Positions 1 through 6,133 of a DNA stretch of 6,447 bases are shown here, piece after piece. Below the pieces are notes generated by a model. That model did not search any database and was not told the origin of the DNA. It saw nothing but the letters and a program-made list of their open reading frames with translations. The translations under genes were made by a program, and so were the position numbers. Each line of letters starts with the position of its first letter. The first letter of the stretch is position 1. Source of the stretch: Weeksellaceae bacterium (GTDB lineage Bacteria > Bacteroidota > Bacteroidia > Flavobacteriales > Weeksellaceae); contig JAKOOI010000401.1 in the NCBI GenBank assembly GCA_022701475.1, forward strand, positions 1-6,447. The letters are read 5' to 3'.

Positions 1-71
1 TACTTCTGCTCCCAATCTTCAAGAAATGAAAATTCGTCAATAACTTCCTGCTGCTTTTCTTTAATGGTCAT
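1..71 (-). CDS. sufE: SufE family cysteine desulfuration protein, N-terminal fragment (cut by window edge)
   Basis: Reading leftward from the ATG at 71-69, the frame stays open for 23 codons to the window edge. It begins MTIKEKQQEVIDEF and continues SFLEDWEQK. This matches the N-terminus of Bacteroidota SufE proteins, where an amphipathic helix 'T-I-K-E-x-Q-x-E-(I/V)-(I/V)-D-E-F' is followed by a 'DW-x-x-(K/R)Y' segment. SufE takes persulfide sulfur from the cysteine desulfurase SufS and passes it to the SufBCD scaffold for Fe-S cluster assembly in the cytosol. The catalytic cysteine lies further in and outside the window, so integrity cannot be judged. A good flavobacterial promoter sits 17 bases upstream, so the gene can be expressed independently of the glycosyltransferase gene upstream on the same strand. 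The call rests on a short stretch of sequence. Confidence 0.75.
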   Translation of the reverse strand, partial: MTIKEKQQEVIDEFSFLEDWEQK

Positions 72-87
72 TTCTACTTTCTTTCTG

Positions 88-121
88 CAAAGATAGCCAA
101 TTTATAAAAGATGATTTGCAA
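88..121 (-). promoter_or_regulatory. Flavobacterial-type promoter for sufE
   Basis: On the minus strand TATCTTTG (95-88) matches the Bacteroidota -7 consensus TAnnTTTG exactly. A TTG (121-119) lies 23 bases upstream, within the usual spacing for the -33 element. The -7 box ends 16 bases before the start codon at 71, which implies a very short leader. It is read from the sequence by consensus only. Confidence 0.6.
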
Positions 122-220
122 TCGGAATCAATTATATGAGACCAGGGACCTGAATGCATCCGCAACAGGCCGCTTTTATACCAAAAACCGTTTGAGCATC
201 ATCCGGACAAGACGGGCTTC

Positions 221-1324
221 TCAGAAGGCGCGGGTGGCCTCATCGAAAACCTGCAGCAGTTTAGGTTCTTCATTTTCCCAGCACAGAAGGCTGGCTGCCT
301 TTTCCATTTCAGGCCGGTAATTTTTCCTTCCCTTTGCAAGTACTTTCCTGATGGCTCCGGCAATGCTGTCGGGGTGGTGGTCTGTGATGATTTCTCCGAT
401 ATCGAACCGGCTCCTGATACGATGCATTTCCGGAAGCCCGGAAAGGATCAGCGGAACCCGTGCCTGGATACAGTCCAGCACTTTATTCGGTAAGGAATAA
501 TAATAGCTCTCCCCGCCGTTTTCTTCGATGCTCATGCCGCAATCGGCAGTCAGGGTTACTTTTCTTAATTCATCAGGAGACAGTTTTCCAAGGAATTCCA
601 CTTTATCCTGAAGGTTTTCCCTGACAACCAGTGATTCATACTCTTTTTTCATCGGCCCGTCACCTGCAATTTTAAAAACAGCATTGTTGAAGTGATGCAT
701 TGCCATAATTGCCTTGTCGATTCCGCGGAAGGGGTTCAGGGCTCCCTGATACAGGATGATGTTGGGATGGTTATCCGGGATTTCGGTAATACCATACAGT
801 TTTCTGGGAGCATTCTGTACTATGGCCGGATGTATTCCGTATTTCTTTTTAAACCATTCGGAATAGCTTTGGCTTGCCGTGATCATGAATTGTATGTCAG
901 GAACGACAGATTTTTCAAGATACCTCCATAATTTTTGTGACATTTTGCCCTGAATGGCCGGCATTTCGGAAAAGATCTCATGACTGTCGAAAACCAAAGG
1001 AATATTGAGCTCTTTTGACACCAGGTAATTCGGCAGAAGTGCATCCAGGTCATTGGCATGCAGCACAGTATTACGGTCTGCCTTTTTTTTCAGGATGCGG
1101 TATAATTTCCAGTTGAATTCAAAATAAGCCGTCTTTAAACTGGAAGAAGCCAGCGGTATTCTCGAACACGGATAAGGCCTTGACAACACTCCTTCCCCGC
1201 CCCAGTTATTCCCGATCAGTTCAATTTCATATCCGTTTTCGTAAAGCGTCCCGCAGACCTTTTCAATACGCTGGTCATTGGATAAATTGCTGAAGGCAGA
1301 AGTGATGATTTTTCTTTTCCGCAT
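221..1324 (-). CDS. Glycosyltransferase, family 4-like (GT-B fold)
   Basis: This 367-residue protein has the two-domain layout of retaining GT-B glycosyltransferases, which move a sugar from a nucleotide-sugar donor to a glycan or lipid-linked acceptor at the cytoplasmic face of the membrane. The N-terminal domain has a 'SNDQRIEKVCGTLYENGYEI' opening (residues 14-33) and a VFDSHEIFSE motif (111-120). The donor-binding C-terminal half has LYQGALNPFRGI (191-202), FKIAGDGP (217-224) and a YYYSLPNK loop (274-281). The classical E-x7-E pair is not conserved: Y276 and D284 occupy the two positions, and 'SLPNK' followed by an acidic residue is common in capsule/O-antigen-type enzymes of Bacteroidota. 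There is no signal peptide or membrane helix. Its ATG overlaps the stop of the upstream membrane-protein gene (TGATG), which suggests translational coupling. Donor and acceptor cannot be told from sequence. No intrinsic terminator is visible between its stop and sufE. Confidence 0.88.
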   Translation of the reverse strand: MRKRKIITSAFSNLSNDQRIEKVCGTLYENGYEIELIGNNWGGEGVLSRPYPCSRIPLASSSLKTAYFEFNWKLYRILKKKADRNTVLHANDLDALLPNYLVSKELNIPLVFDSHEIFSEMPAIQGKMSQKLWRYLEKSVVPDIQFMITASQSYSEWFKKKYGIHPAIVQNAPRKLYGITEIPDNHPNIILYQGALNPFRGIDKAIMAMHHFNNAVFKIAGDGPMKKEYESLVVRENLQDKVEFLGKLSPDELRKVTLTADCGMSIEENGGESYYYSLPNKVLDCIQARVPLILSGLPEMHRIRSRFDIGEIITDHHPDSIAGAIRKVLAKGRKNYRPEMEKAASLLCWENEEPKLLQVFDEATRAF

Positions 1325-1551
1325 CAGGCTTTTCTCTTATCCGCTATAAGATGGTAGATCTGAATCAGGCAGATGAGCCCGTTCGGTATGATTACCGGCC
1401 ACAGCATCCCGCTGAAGATCCCGTAGATGACAAAGCAGATACAGCCGACCATGTTGACGATCCTGATTTTCCTTATGTCTTTCAGGATAAAACTAAGTAC
1501 AATAAAAAGCGAGGCGGAATACCCGATGTAAGTTGCCGTTTCCGTATTCAT
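1324..1551 (-). CDS. Small three-helix membrane protein, YgjV/SemiSWEET-like
   Basis: This 75-residue, strongly hydrophobic protein has three predicted membrane segments at about 7-23, 31-48 and 50-69, and a basic C-terminus (DKRKA). The arrangement of an IGYSASLF first helix with polar and basic residues after it, then a 'G-x-x-x-(F/W)-x-I-Y-G' second helix and a third helix entered through an asparagine (N57 in IIPNG), recalls the three-helix MtN3/SemiSWEET and YgjV families. The PQ motif that marks true SemiSWEET sugar transporters at the end of helix 1 is replaced here by leucine-lysine (residues 23-24), so transport activity is not implied. It overlaps the glycosyltransferase gene by one base and probably forms a two-gene operon with it. 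The start at 1551 is the first ATG after a plausible -7 box and leaves a roughly 20-base leader. The function is unknown. Confidence 0.72.
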   Translation of the reverse strand: MNTETATYIGYSASLFIVLSFILKDIRKIRIVNMVGCICFVIYGIFSGMLWPVIIPNGLICLIQIYHLIADKRKA

Positions 1552-1571
1552 GAAAAAAATTTACAGGATCA

Positions 1572-1579
1572 CAAACTTA
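1572..1579 (-). promoter_or_regulatory. Candidate -7 element for the membrane protein/glycosyltransferase operon
   Basis: Minus-strand TAAGTTTG (1579-1572) is an exact TAnnTTTG match 20 bases before the start codon at 1551. No clear TTG lies 17-23 bases upstream, only a T-rich run, so the -33 element is weak. Confidence 0.45.
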
Positions 1580-1627
1580 ATCATTTCCAATAAGATAATA
1601 AAATTTTTTCTGCCATAAAGTCATTTA

Positions 1628-1657
1628 TTGGTTTTTGGTAAAATATTTGTAATTTAG
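1628..1657 (+). promoter_or_regulatory. Candidate clpC promoter (weak match)
   Basis: A TTG at 1628-1630 is followed after 19 bases by TAATTTAG (1650-1657), which differs from the TAnnTTTG consensus at one position. An overlapping alternative, AATATTTG (1642-1649), also has one mismatch but poor spacing to that TTG. Either would place the transcript start between about 1650 and 1665, ahead of clpC. The sequence alone does not choose between them. Confidence 0.3.
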
Positions 1658-1670
1658 ATAATGAATAAAT

Positions 1671-1682
1671 GGCAATGTTGCC
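1671..1682 (+). repeat. Short inverted repeat in the clpC leader
   Basis: GGCAATGTTGCC has two complementary 5-base arms (GGCAA / TTGCC) around TG. It ends 21 bases before the preferred clpC start codon and falls inside the presumed 5' leader. It could be a small operator or a weak RNA hairpin. It does not resemble CIRCE or the CtsR box, the known clp/heat-shock operators of Firmicutes. At this length it may be chance. Confidence 0.3.
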
Positions 1683-1703
1683 TTTATTCTAATGAGATAC
1701 AAT

Positions 1704-4241
1704 ATGGATTATAAGTTTTCACAAGGTTTGAGCCAGGTGTTCAAACAAAGCAAAAGCGAAGCGAAGAGGCTGAAAAGTGAATTTCTTAATACAGAACATC
1801 TACTTTTAGGTATTATAAAAACGGAAAACTCTGCAAAAGAAATCCTCCATAACCTTAATGCGGATTTAACACAGATCAGAAGAAAAATTGAAACTCTAAA
1901 TACAGCAAGTCTTAATCCTGTTTCTGAAGAAGTGACCAATATTTCGTTCACGAAAATGGCAGATCATGCCGTAAAACGTGCTGAACTTGAATGCAGACAA
2001 TACAAAAGCAACGAAATCAATACCGTCCACCTGCTTTTAGGCATTCTTTATAAATATGAAGATCCTACTTCCAGCATACTGGGTGCTTATGATGTTGATT
2101 ATGAAGGAGTATCAAAAGAATACCAGACCATGCTTAAAAACTCCGGACAGGCGCCGCAGATGAGTGCCTATGATGATGACGACGAAAGGGAAGATTTTGA
2201 ACAGATGAGAAAGCCTACAGGCAATCTCGGAGGTGCCAAAAGCAAAACCCCTACTCTTGATAATTTCGGCAGGGATCTTACTTCCCTGGCAAGGGACGGA
2301 AAACTGGATCCGGTTATCGGCCGGGAGAAAGAAATTGAAAGGGTTTCCCAGATCCTGTCCCGAAGGAAGAAGAATAACCCGCTCCTTATCGGGGAACCCG
2401 GTGTGGGTAAATCAGCCATTGCAGAAGGTCTGGCTCTGAGGATTCAGCAGAAAAAGGTTTCCCGTGTCCTTTTTGGAAAACGGGTAATTACTCTTGATCT
2501 TGCCAGCCTCGTTGCCGGGACCAAATACCGTGGCCAGTTTGAAGAAAGGATGAAAGCCATCATGACCGAACTGGAAAAGAACAGGGATGTCATCTTATTT
2601 ATCGATGAGCTCCATACGATTGTGGGAGCCGGAAGCTCCACCGGAAGCCTGGATGCCTCCAATATGTTCAAACCGGCGTTGGCAAGAGGTGAAATCCAAT
2701 GCATCGGGGCCACTACCCTGGATGAGTACCGCCAGTATATTGAAAAGGACGGTGCCCTGGAAAGAAGGTTCCAGAAAGTAATGGTAGAACCGACTTCCAT
2801 TGATGAGACGATTCAGATCCTGAACCAGATCAAAGATAAGTATGAAGAGCACCATAATGTCATCTACACTCCTGAAGCGATTGCCGCCTGTGTGAATCTG
2901 ACTTCAAGATATATTCCGGACCGTTTCTTACCGGATAAAGCAATTGATGCTATGGATGAGGCCGGTTCCCGTGTCTATATTAAAAACATGAAGGTTCCTA
3001 CGGAAATTATCGATTTTGAAAAGAAAATTGAGGAAATCAAGGAACTGAAACAGAAAGCGGTAAAAGCACAGGATTACCTGGAAGCCAGAAAGCTGAAAGA
3101 TGAGGAAGAAAGACTGCAGATGGAGCTGAATTCCGCTCAGGATAAGTGGGACAAAGATGTCAAGGAGAAAAAAGAAACCGTGAGTGAAGAAAATGTTGCG
3201 GAAGTAGTTTCCATGATGAGCGGCGTACCGGTGACCAAAGTCGGTAAAAACGAGCTTGACAAACTTGCCGGAATGGACGGAAACCTGAACGGAAAAGTGA
3301 TCGGCCAGGAAGATGCAGTGAAGAAGGTAGTAAAAGCCATCCAGCGAAACAGAGCGGGTCTTAAGGATCCGAACCGCCCGATCGGTACTTTTATTTTCCT
3401 TGGAACCACCGGTGTGGGTAAAACCGAGCTGGCTAAGGTAATGGCAAGAGAACTATTTGAATCTGATGAGTCACTGATCAGGATCGATATGAGCGAATAT
3501 ATGGAAAAATTCGCTGTATCCAGACTGGTGGGTGCGCCTCCGGGCTATGTAGGATATGAGGAAGGAGGACAGCTTACCGAAGCAGTGAGAAGAAAGCCTT
3601 ATGCCGTAGTCCTTCTGGATGAGATTGAGAAAGCGCATCCTGATGTATTCAATATCCTGCTCCAGATTTTGGATGAAGGCCACGTGACTGACAGCCTGGG
3701 AAGAAAGATCGATTTCAGAAATACCATCATCATTCTTACTTCCAATATCGGTACAAGGGATCTTAAGGATTTCGGAGACGGCGTTGGATTCGGGACGAAT
3801 GCCAAGAAAACAAATACCGATTCAAGAGCAAGAAGCACCATAGAAAACGCCCTTAAGAAAGCGTTCTCACCGGAATTCCTGAACAGGATTGATGATATTG
3901 TGATCTTTAACTCACTTGAAAAAGAAGATATCAAGAGAATTATTGATCTTGAGCTGAATAAACTGTACAGCAGGCTGGAAAAATTAGGATACAAAGTGGA
4001 ACTTACTGATGAGGCAAAAGATTTCATTTCCGATAAGGGATGGGATAAAGACTTCGGGGCAAGACCATTAAAGAGGGCCATCCAGAAATATATTGAAGAT
4101 TTATTGGCAGAAATGCTGGTAAATAAACAGTTGTCTGAAGGAGAGACCGTAGTTCTGGACCTTAATGAAGCGAAAGATGGCTTAACCGGAAAAACTTCCA
4201 AGCCGAAAAAATCGTCGGCTGAAAAGTCTTCCCAATCTTAG
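1704..4241 (+). CDS. clpC: ATP-dependent Clp protease ATP-binding subunit ClpC (Hsp100 AAA+ unfoldase)
   Basis: This is a complete ClpC of 845 residues from the ATG at 1704. An in-frame ATG at 1692 would add four residues; I prefer 1704 because related proteins begin MDYKFSQGL. ClpC unfolds substrates with ATP and threads them into ClpP in the cytosol for protein quality control and regulated proteolysis. Two Clp N-terminal repeats span about 1-70 and 81-145, followed by an acidic linker (DDDDERED, 157-164). AAA module 1 has Walker A GEPGVGKS (230-237), pore-loop Tyr275, Walker B VILFIDE (296-302) and arginines 354-355. A UVR-type coiled middle domain lies at about 449-472, which separates ClpC from ClpB and ClpA. 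AAA module 2 has Walker A GTTGVGKT (567-574), pore loop GYVGY (614-618), Walker B VVLLDE (635-640), the ClpP-docking VGF loop (694-696), Arg728 and sensor-2 GARP (785-788). The tail is Lys/Ser-rich. No adaptor or clpP gene is adjacent, and a terminator follows, so it is probably monocistronic. Confidence 0.98.
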   Translation: MDYKFSQGLSQVFKQSKSEAKRLKSEFLNTEHLLLGIIKTENSAKEILHNLNADLTQIRRKIETLNTASLNPVSEEVTNISFTKMADHAVKRAELECRQYKSNEINTVHLLLGILYKYEDPTSSILGAYDVDYEGVSKEYQTMLKNSGQAPQMSAYDDDDEREDFEQMRKPTGNLGGAKSKTPTLDNFGRDLTSLARDGKLDPVIGREKEIERVSQILSRRKKNNPLLIGEPGVGKSAIAEGLALRIQQKKVSRVLFGKRVITLDLASLVAGTKYRGQFEERMKAIMTELEKNRDVILFIDELHTIVGAGSSTGSLDASNMFKPALARGEIQCIGATTLDEYRQYIEKDGALERRFQKVMVEPTSIDETIQILNQIKDKYEEHHNVIYTPEAIAACVNLTSRYIPDRFLPDKAIDAMDEAGSRVYIKNMKVPTEIIDFEKKIEEIKELKQKAVKAQDYLEARKLKDEEERLQMELNSAQDKWDKDVKEKKETVSEENVAEVVSMMSGVPVTKVGKNELDKLAGMDGNLNGKVIGQEDAVKKVVKAIQRNRAGLKDPNRPIGTFIFLGTTGVGKTELAKVMARELFESDESLIRIDMSEYMEKFAVSRLVGAPPGYVGYEEGGQLTEAVRRKPYAVVLLDEIEKAHPDVFNILLQILDEGHVTDSLGRKIDFRNTIIILTSNIGTRDLKDFGDGVGFGTNAKKTNTDSRARSTIENALKKAFSPEFLNRIDDIVIFNSLEKEDIKRIIDLELNKLYSRLEKLGYKVELTDEAKDFISDKGWDKDFGARPLKRAIQKYIEDLLAEMLVNKQLSEGETVVLDLNEAKDGLTGKTSKPKKSSAEKSSQS

Positions 4242-4262
4242 ACCGATATAAAATAATACCAT

Positions 4263-4290
4263 AAAAGCACCGGAAATTCCGGTGCTTTTT
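4263..4290 (+). terminator. Intrinsic terminator of clpC
   Basis: Arms AAAAGCACCGG (4263-4273) and CCGGTGCTTTT (4279-4289) form a perfect 11-bp stem with a 5-base loop, running into a T-rich tract (4286-4290, then cttttat). It starts 21 bases after the clpC stop. Because the stem is flanked by A and T runs it could work in both directions, but no minus-strand gene ends here. Confidence 0.9.
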
Positions 4291-4351
4291 CTTTTATATG
4301 ATCTTTTGGATTTAATTTTTCACCAAAGTATGACTAATAACAAATTTTTAT

Positions 4352-4359
4352 TATCTTTA
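4352..4359 (+). promoter_or_regulatory. Weak candidate -7 element for the exported-protein operon
   Basis: TATCTTTA differs from the TAnnTTTG consensus only at the last base and lies about 30 bases before the lipoprotein start. No TTG -33 element is seen at the right distance. An operon promoter must lie somewhere in 4291-4389 because a terminator precedes it. This is the best candidate there. Confidence 0.3.
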
Positions 4360-4389
4360 TCGAACCTTAAACAATAAAGAATTAATATT

Positions 4390-4773
4390 ATGAAAATGAA
4401 AAAAACAGTTTTGCTTTTCAGCATTGCAGCAATGAGTATGATTTCCTGTGGAAATGAATCCAGTCTTGCCACCAATGTCACTCCTGAAGTTACGAAGCCG
4501 GATGCCGTGGCCAAGTTTAATGCAGCCATTAAAAAAGTAGCCATGATCAAAGACCCGGCGCCTTCCATGCCGAGAACCTCAGCAGAATTAAGCGACGAGA
4601 AAAAAGACATGCTCATTCCTGCAGCGAAGGAACTGATTGCTTCTACCGGCGTTTCGACTACTGAAATCGAAAGACAGACTGCCAACGACAGGGAAAAAAT
4701 CCTGAAATGGGCTGTCCAGATCTATGGAGAATACAACAAAAAGGCAAATCAGAACTTTAAATCCGAAAACTGA
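4390..4773 (+). CDS. Small exported lipoprotein of unknown function
   Basis: This 127-residue protein has a type II signal peptide: basic MKMKK start, hydrophobic core VLLFSIAAMSM and lipobox ending M-I-S-C, so Cys20 should be lipidated after cleavage. The mature part is about 108 residues. It opens with a Thr/Val/Pro-containing segment and continues as charged, probably helical sequence, with Lys/Asp/Glu-rich stretches around 48-80 and 90-118 and no other cysteine. The residues after Cys20 (GNESS) lack the strongly acidic run that marks surface-exported lipoproteins in several Bacteroidota, so a periplasm-facing position is more likely; this is inference. A second in-frame ATG at 4396 would shorten the start by two residues without changing the signal. 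It lies 5 bases ahead of the next gene, so the two are surely co-transcribed. I do not recognise the family. Confidence 0.82.
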   Translation: MKMKKTVLLFSIAAMSMISCGNESSLATNVTPEVTKPDAVAKFNAAIKKVAMIKDPAPSMPRTSAELSDEKKDMLIPAAKELIASTGVSTTEIERQTANDREKILKWAVQIYGEYNKKANQNFKSEN

Positions 4774-4778
4774 TCCCT

Positions 4779-5327
4779 ATGAAAAAACTATTTTTACTGG
4801 CAGTAACAGCAGTTTCAGGTTGCCTTTCCGCACAGGCTTTTATTATGCAGAACTATACGCCCCATAAGATTGCCTACACACTTAACAAACAAAATTTAAC
4901 CAATGTATCAGGAGGCTGCACCCCTACCCTGGAAGCAAGAACCGCCCCTAATGATCACATCTGGCTGCCACCCAGCCCGAACCCCGGGATTGATCCTCTT
5001 GAAGCGAGATATGAATCAAACCTTAACTTAGCGTTTTCTGCGACAGCTCCTACTCCGCCCATCGGAAGAGTTATCATTAACAGCAATTACAATCCGCCTT
5101 ATATCACGGCTCCTTCCGGTCCTATAGCTGCGTTCAGTGGAGTCACCACGTATTCATTCCTGAAATTTGGTGTTACTGATGTGGCAGGCAATAACATCGG
5201 TGGCTATTATACCGTAGGGCAGCAATGCGGAGGTGCCATAGTTCCGGATTTATCCGGATATCCGTCCCCTGTAATAAATGCAAGCTATTTTACGTTTGCA
5301 GGAGATACATGGGTGGTATTCTATTAA
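4779..5327 (+). CDS. Secreted protein of unknown function, paralogue 1 of a tandem pair
   Basis: This 182-residue protein has a Sec signal peptide (MKKLFLLAVTAVSGCLSA), most likely cleaved after Ala18 to leave an N-terminal Gln, as is usual for exported proteins in this phylum; cleavage after Ala20 is possible. The mature chain is rich in Pro, Asn, Thr, Ser and aromatic residues with few charges, which suggests an extracellular beta-rich domain. Features shared with the next gene product are QNYTP (24-28), TN-x-SGGC (Cys47), 'EA-x-YES-x-LNL' (75-84), 'NPPYI' (105-109), 'FKFG' written here as LKFG, GY then Cys150-Gly, and the C-terminal YFTFA..WVVFY. The two conserved cysteines could form a disulfide. 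No lipobox, membrane anchor or type IX sorting domain is present. It starts 5 bases after the lipoprotein stop, so its initiation region lies within that gene's last codons. The family is not recognised. Confidence 0.85.
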   Translation: MKKLFLLAVTAVSGCLSAQAFIMQNYTPHKIAYTLNKQNLTNVSGGCTPTLEARTAPNDHIWLPPSPNPGIDPLEARYESNLNLAFSATAPTPPIGRVIINSNYNPPYITAPSGPIAAFSGVTTYSFLKFGVTDVAGNNIGGYYTVGQQCGGAIVPDLSGYPSPVINASYFTFAGDTWVVFY

Positions 5328-5355
5328 TTAAAATAAACAGGTAACAGATTATACC

Positions 5356-5919
5356 ATGAAAAAATTATTAGCTATCATTGCCTTTACTGTATCTTATTGC
5401 ATGTCGGCACAAGGTACGAAAGTTCATCTTCAGAACTATACTCCCTATATACTGGAATATAACCTCATAAAATCTGACCAGACCAATGCATCAGGAGGAT
5501 GCTCTCCTATCTGGGAAGGCAGCAGCAGCGTAACAGGGCTGATGGTACTGAACAATGCCCCGTCTGCCAGCACGCCTGTTGAGGCTTTTTACGAGAGTGA
5601 TTTGAACCTTTCCGATACATTCAATCCTTTATATCCGCAAACGACCGGAATAGACCGGTGGATCCTTAATAATGATTATTTAAATCCATACATACTTCCC
5701 GGGGCTACCATTCCACTGAGCAGCAGCAACGCCGCTACTTCTCTGGGATTTAAATTCGGAATGAAAGATCCCGCTACCGGAACCAATGTAGCAGGATATT
5801 TCCCGATCGGGTATATCAGCTGCGGGCAGCCTCCTATTCTGGATCTTACTGCTTATACAACTCTGATTTCCGGTACTTATTTTACATTTGCTGATGAAGA
5901 GTGGGTAATCTTCTATTAA
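5356..5919 (+). CDS. Secreted protein of unknown function, paralogue 2 of a tandem pair
   Basis: This 187-residue homologue of the preceding gene product is diverged (by eye roughly a third to two fifths identical) but collinear over its whole length. Its Sec signal peptide MKKLLAIIAFTVSYCMSA is probably cleaved before Gln19. Shared landmarks are QNYTP (26-30), TN-x-SGGC (Cys49), 'EA-x-YES-x-LNL' (76-85), NPYI (110-113), FKFG (132-135), 'GY-x-x-x-G-x-x-x-CG' ending at Cys156, DL-x-x-Y, and the C-terminal YFTFA..WVIFY. The differences cluster in the 55-75 and 86-125 loops, as expected for surface-exposed regions. It follows the first copy after 28 bases with no visible promoter or terminator, so it should be the last gene of the same transcript, which ends at the hairpin downstream. 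This is an old tandem duplication and not a recent one. The function is unknown. Confidence 0.85.
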   Translation: MKKLLAIIAFTVSYCMSAQGTKVHLQNYTPYILEYNLIKSDQTNASGGCSPIWEGSSSVTGLMVLNNAPSASTPVEAFYESDLNLSDTFNPLYPQTTGIDRWILNNDYLNPYILPGATIPLSSSNAATSLGFKFGMKDPATGTNVAGYFPIGYISCGQPPILDLTAYTTLISGTYFTFADEEWVIFY

Positions 5920-5940
5920 AGGAAAAAAATCAATGAAAGG

Positions 5941-5972
5941 CCCGTTCTGATCACATCAGAACGGGTTTTTTT
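5941..5972 (+). terminator. Intrinsic terminator of the exported-protein operon
   Basis: CCCGTTCTGAT (5941-5951) and ATCAGAACGGG (5955-5965) form a perfect 11-bp stem with a CAC loop, directly followed by seven T (5966-5972). It begins 21 bases after the stop of the second paralogue and separates this operon from mnmA. Confidence 0.95.
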
Positions 5973-6133
5973 ATTCGTATGGTAAATACCCTACAGTAAG
6001 GGAATAAATGCAATATCATAAACATTGTTTTTATCAATCCCTGAATTAACCCCTTTTTTACGAATTTTTTTATCGTATTTTTGCCGGGTCAAACTAAGGG
6101 CTCCCGTTAAGAGTTCCGTACAATTGAAATACA
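5973..6133 (+). other. Intergenic region between terminator and mnmA
   Basis: This is about 160 A/T-rich bases with no supportable gene on either strand. The only clear signal is the -7 promoter element at 6076-6083. The roughly 50-base leader after it has no strong Shine-Dalgarno sequence, only A-rich sequence (GAAATACA) before the ATG. I see no riboswitch or convincing RNA structure. Confidence 0.6.
6076..6083 (+). promoter_or_regulatory. mnmA promoter, -7 element
   Basis: TATTTTTG matches TAnnTTTG exactly, 50 bases before the mnmA start codon. The -33 region is a T-run (around 6054-6060) and not a clean TTG, so the upstream half is unsupported. Confidence 0.5.

Noticed and set aside
150..180. 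Possible terminator for the glycosyltransferase transcript (GC-rich patches near 155-175)
   Set aside because: The repeats there (GCGG...GCGG) are direct, not inverted, and the short CAGG/CCTG pairing has a two-base loop and no T-tract on the minus strand.
111..320. 69-codon plus-strand frame between sufE and the glycosyltransferase gene
   Set aside because: It runs antisense into the glycosyltransferase C-terminus, overlaps the sufE promoter, and its product is Ser/Arg-rich with no family features.
3599..4201. Long open frame on the minus strand (200 codons) opposite clpC
   Set aside because: It lies entirely antisense to conserved clpC codons, its product is low-complexity Ser/Phe/Leu-rich, and no promoter or family match is seen. 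It is a shadow of codon bias, as are the shorter antisense frames at 2444-2800, 2595-2855 and 3137-3409.
4320..4685. 121-codon minus-strand frame over the lipoprotein gene
   Set aside because: It is antisense to a gene with a clear lipobox and operon context, and its own translation shows no recognisable domain.
5989..6002. CCCT...AGGG inverted repeat upstream of mnmA
   Set aside because: Only four pairs, with a mismatch next to the stem and no T-run; not better than chance.
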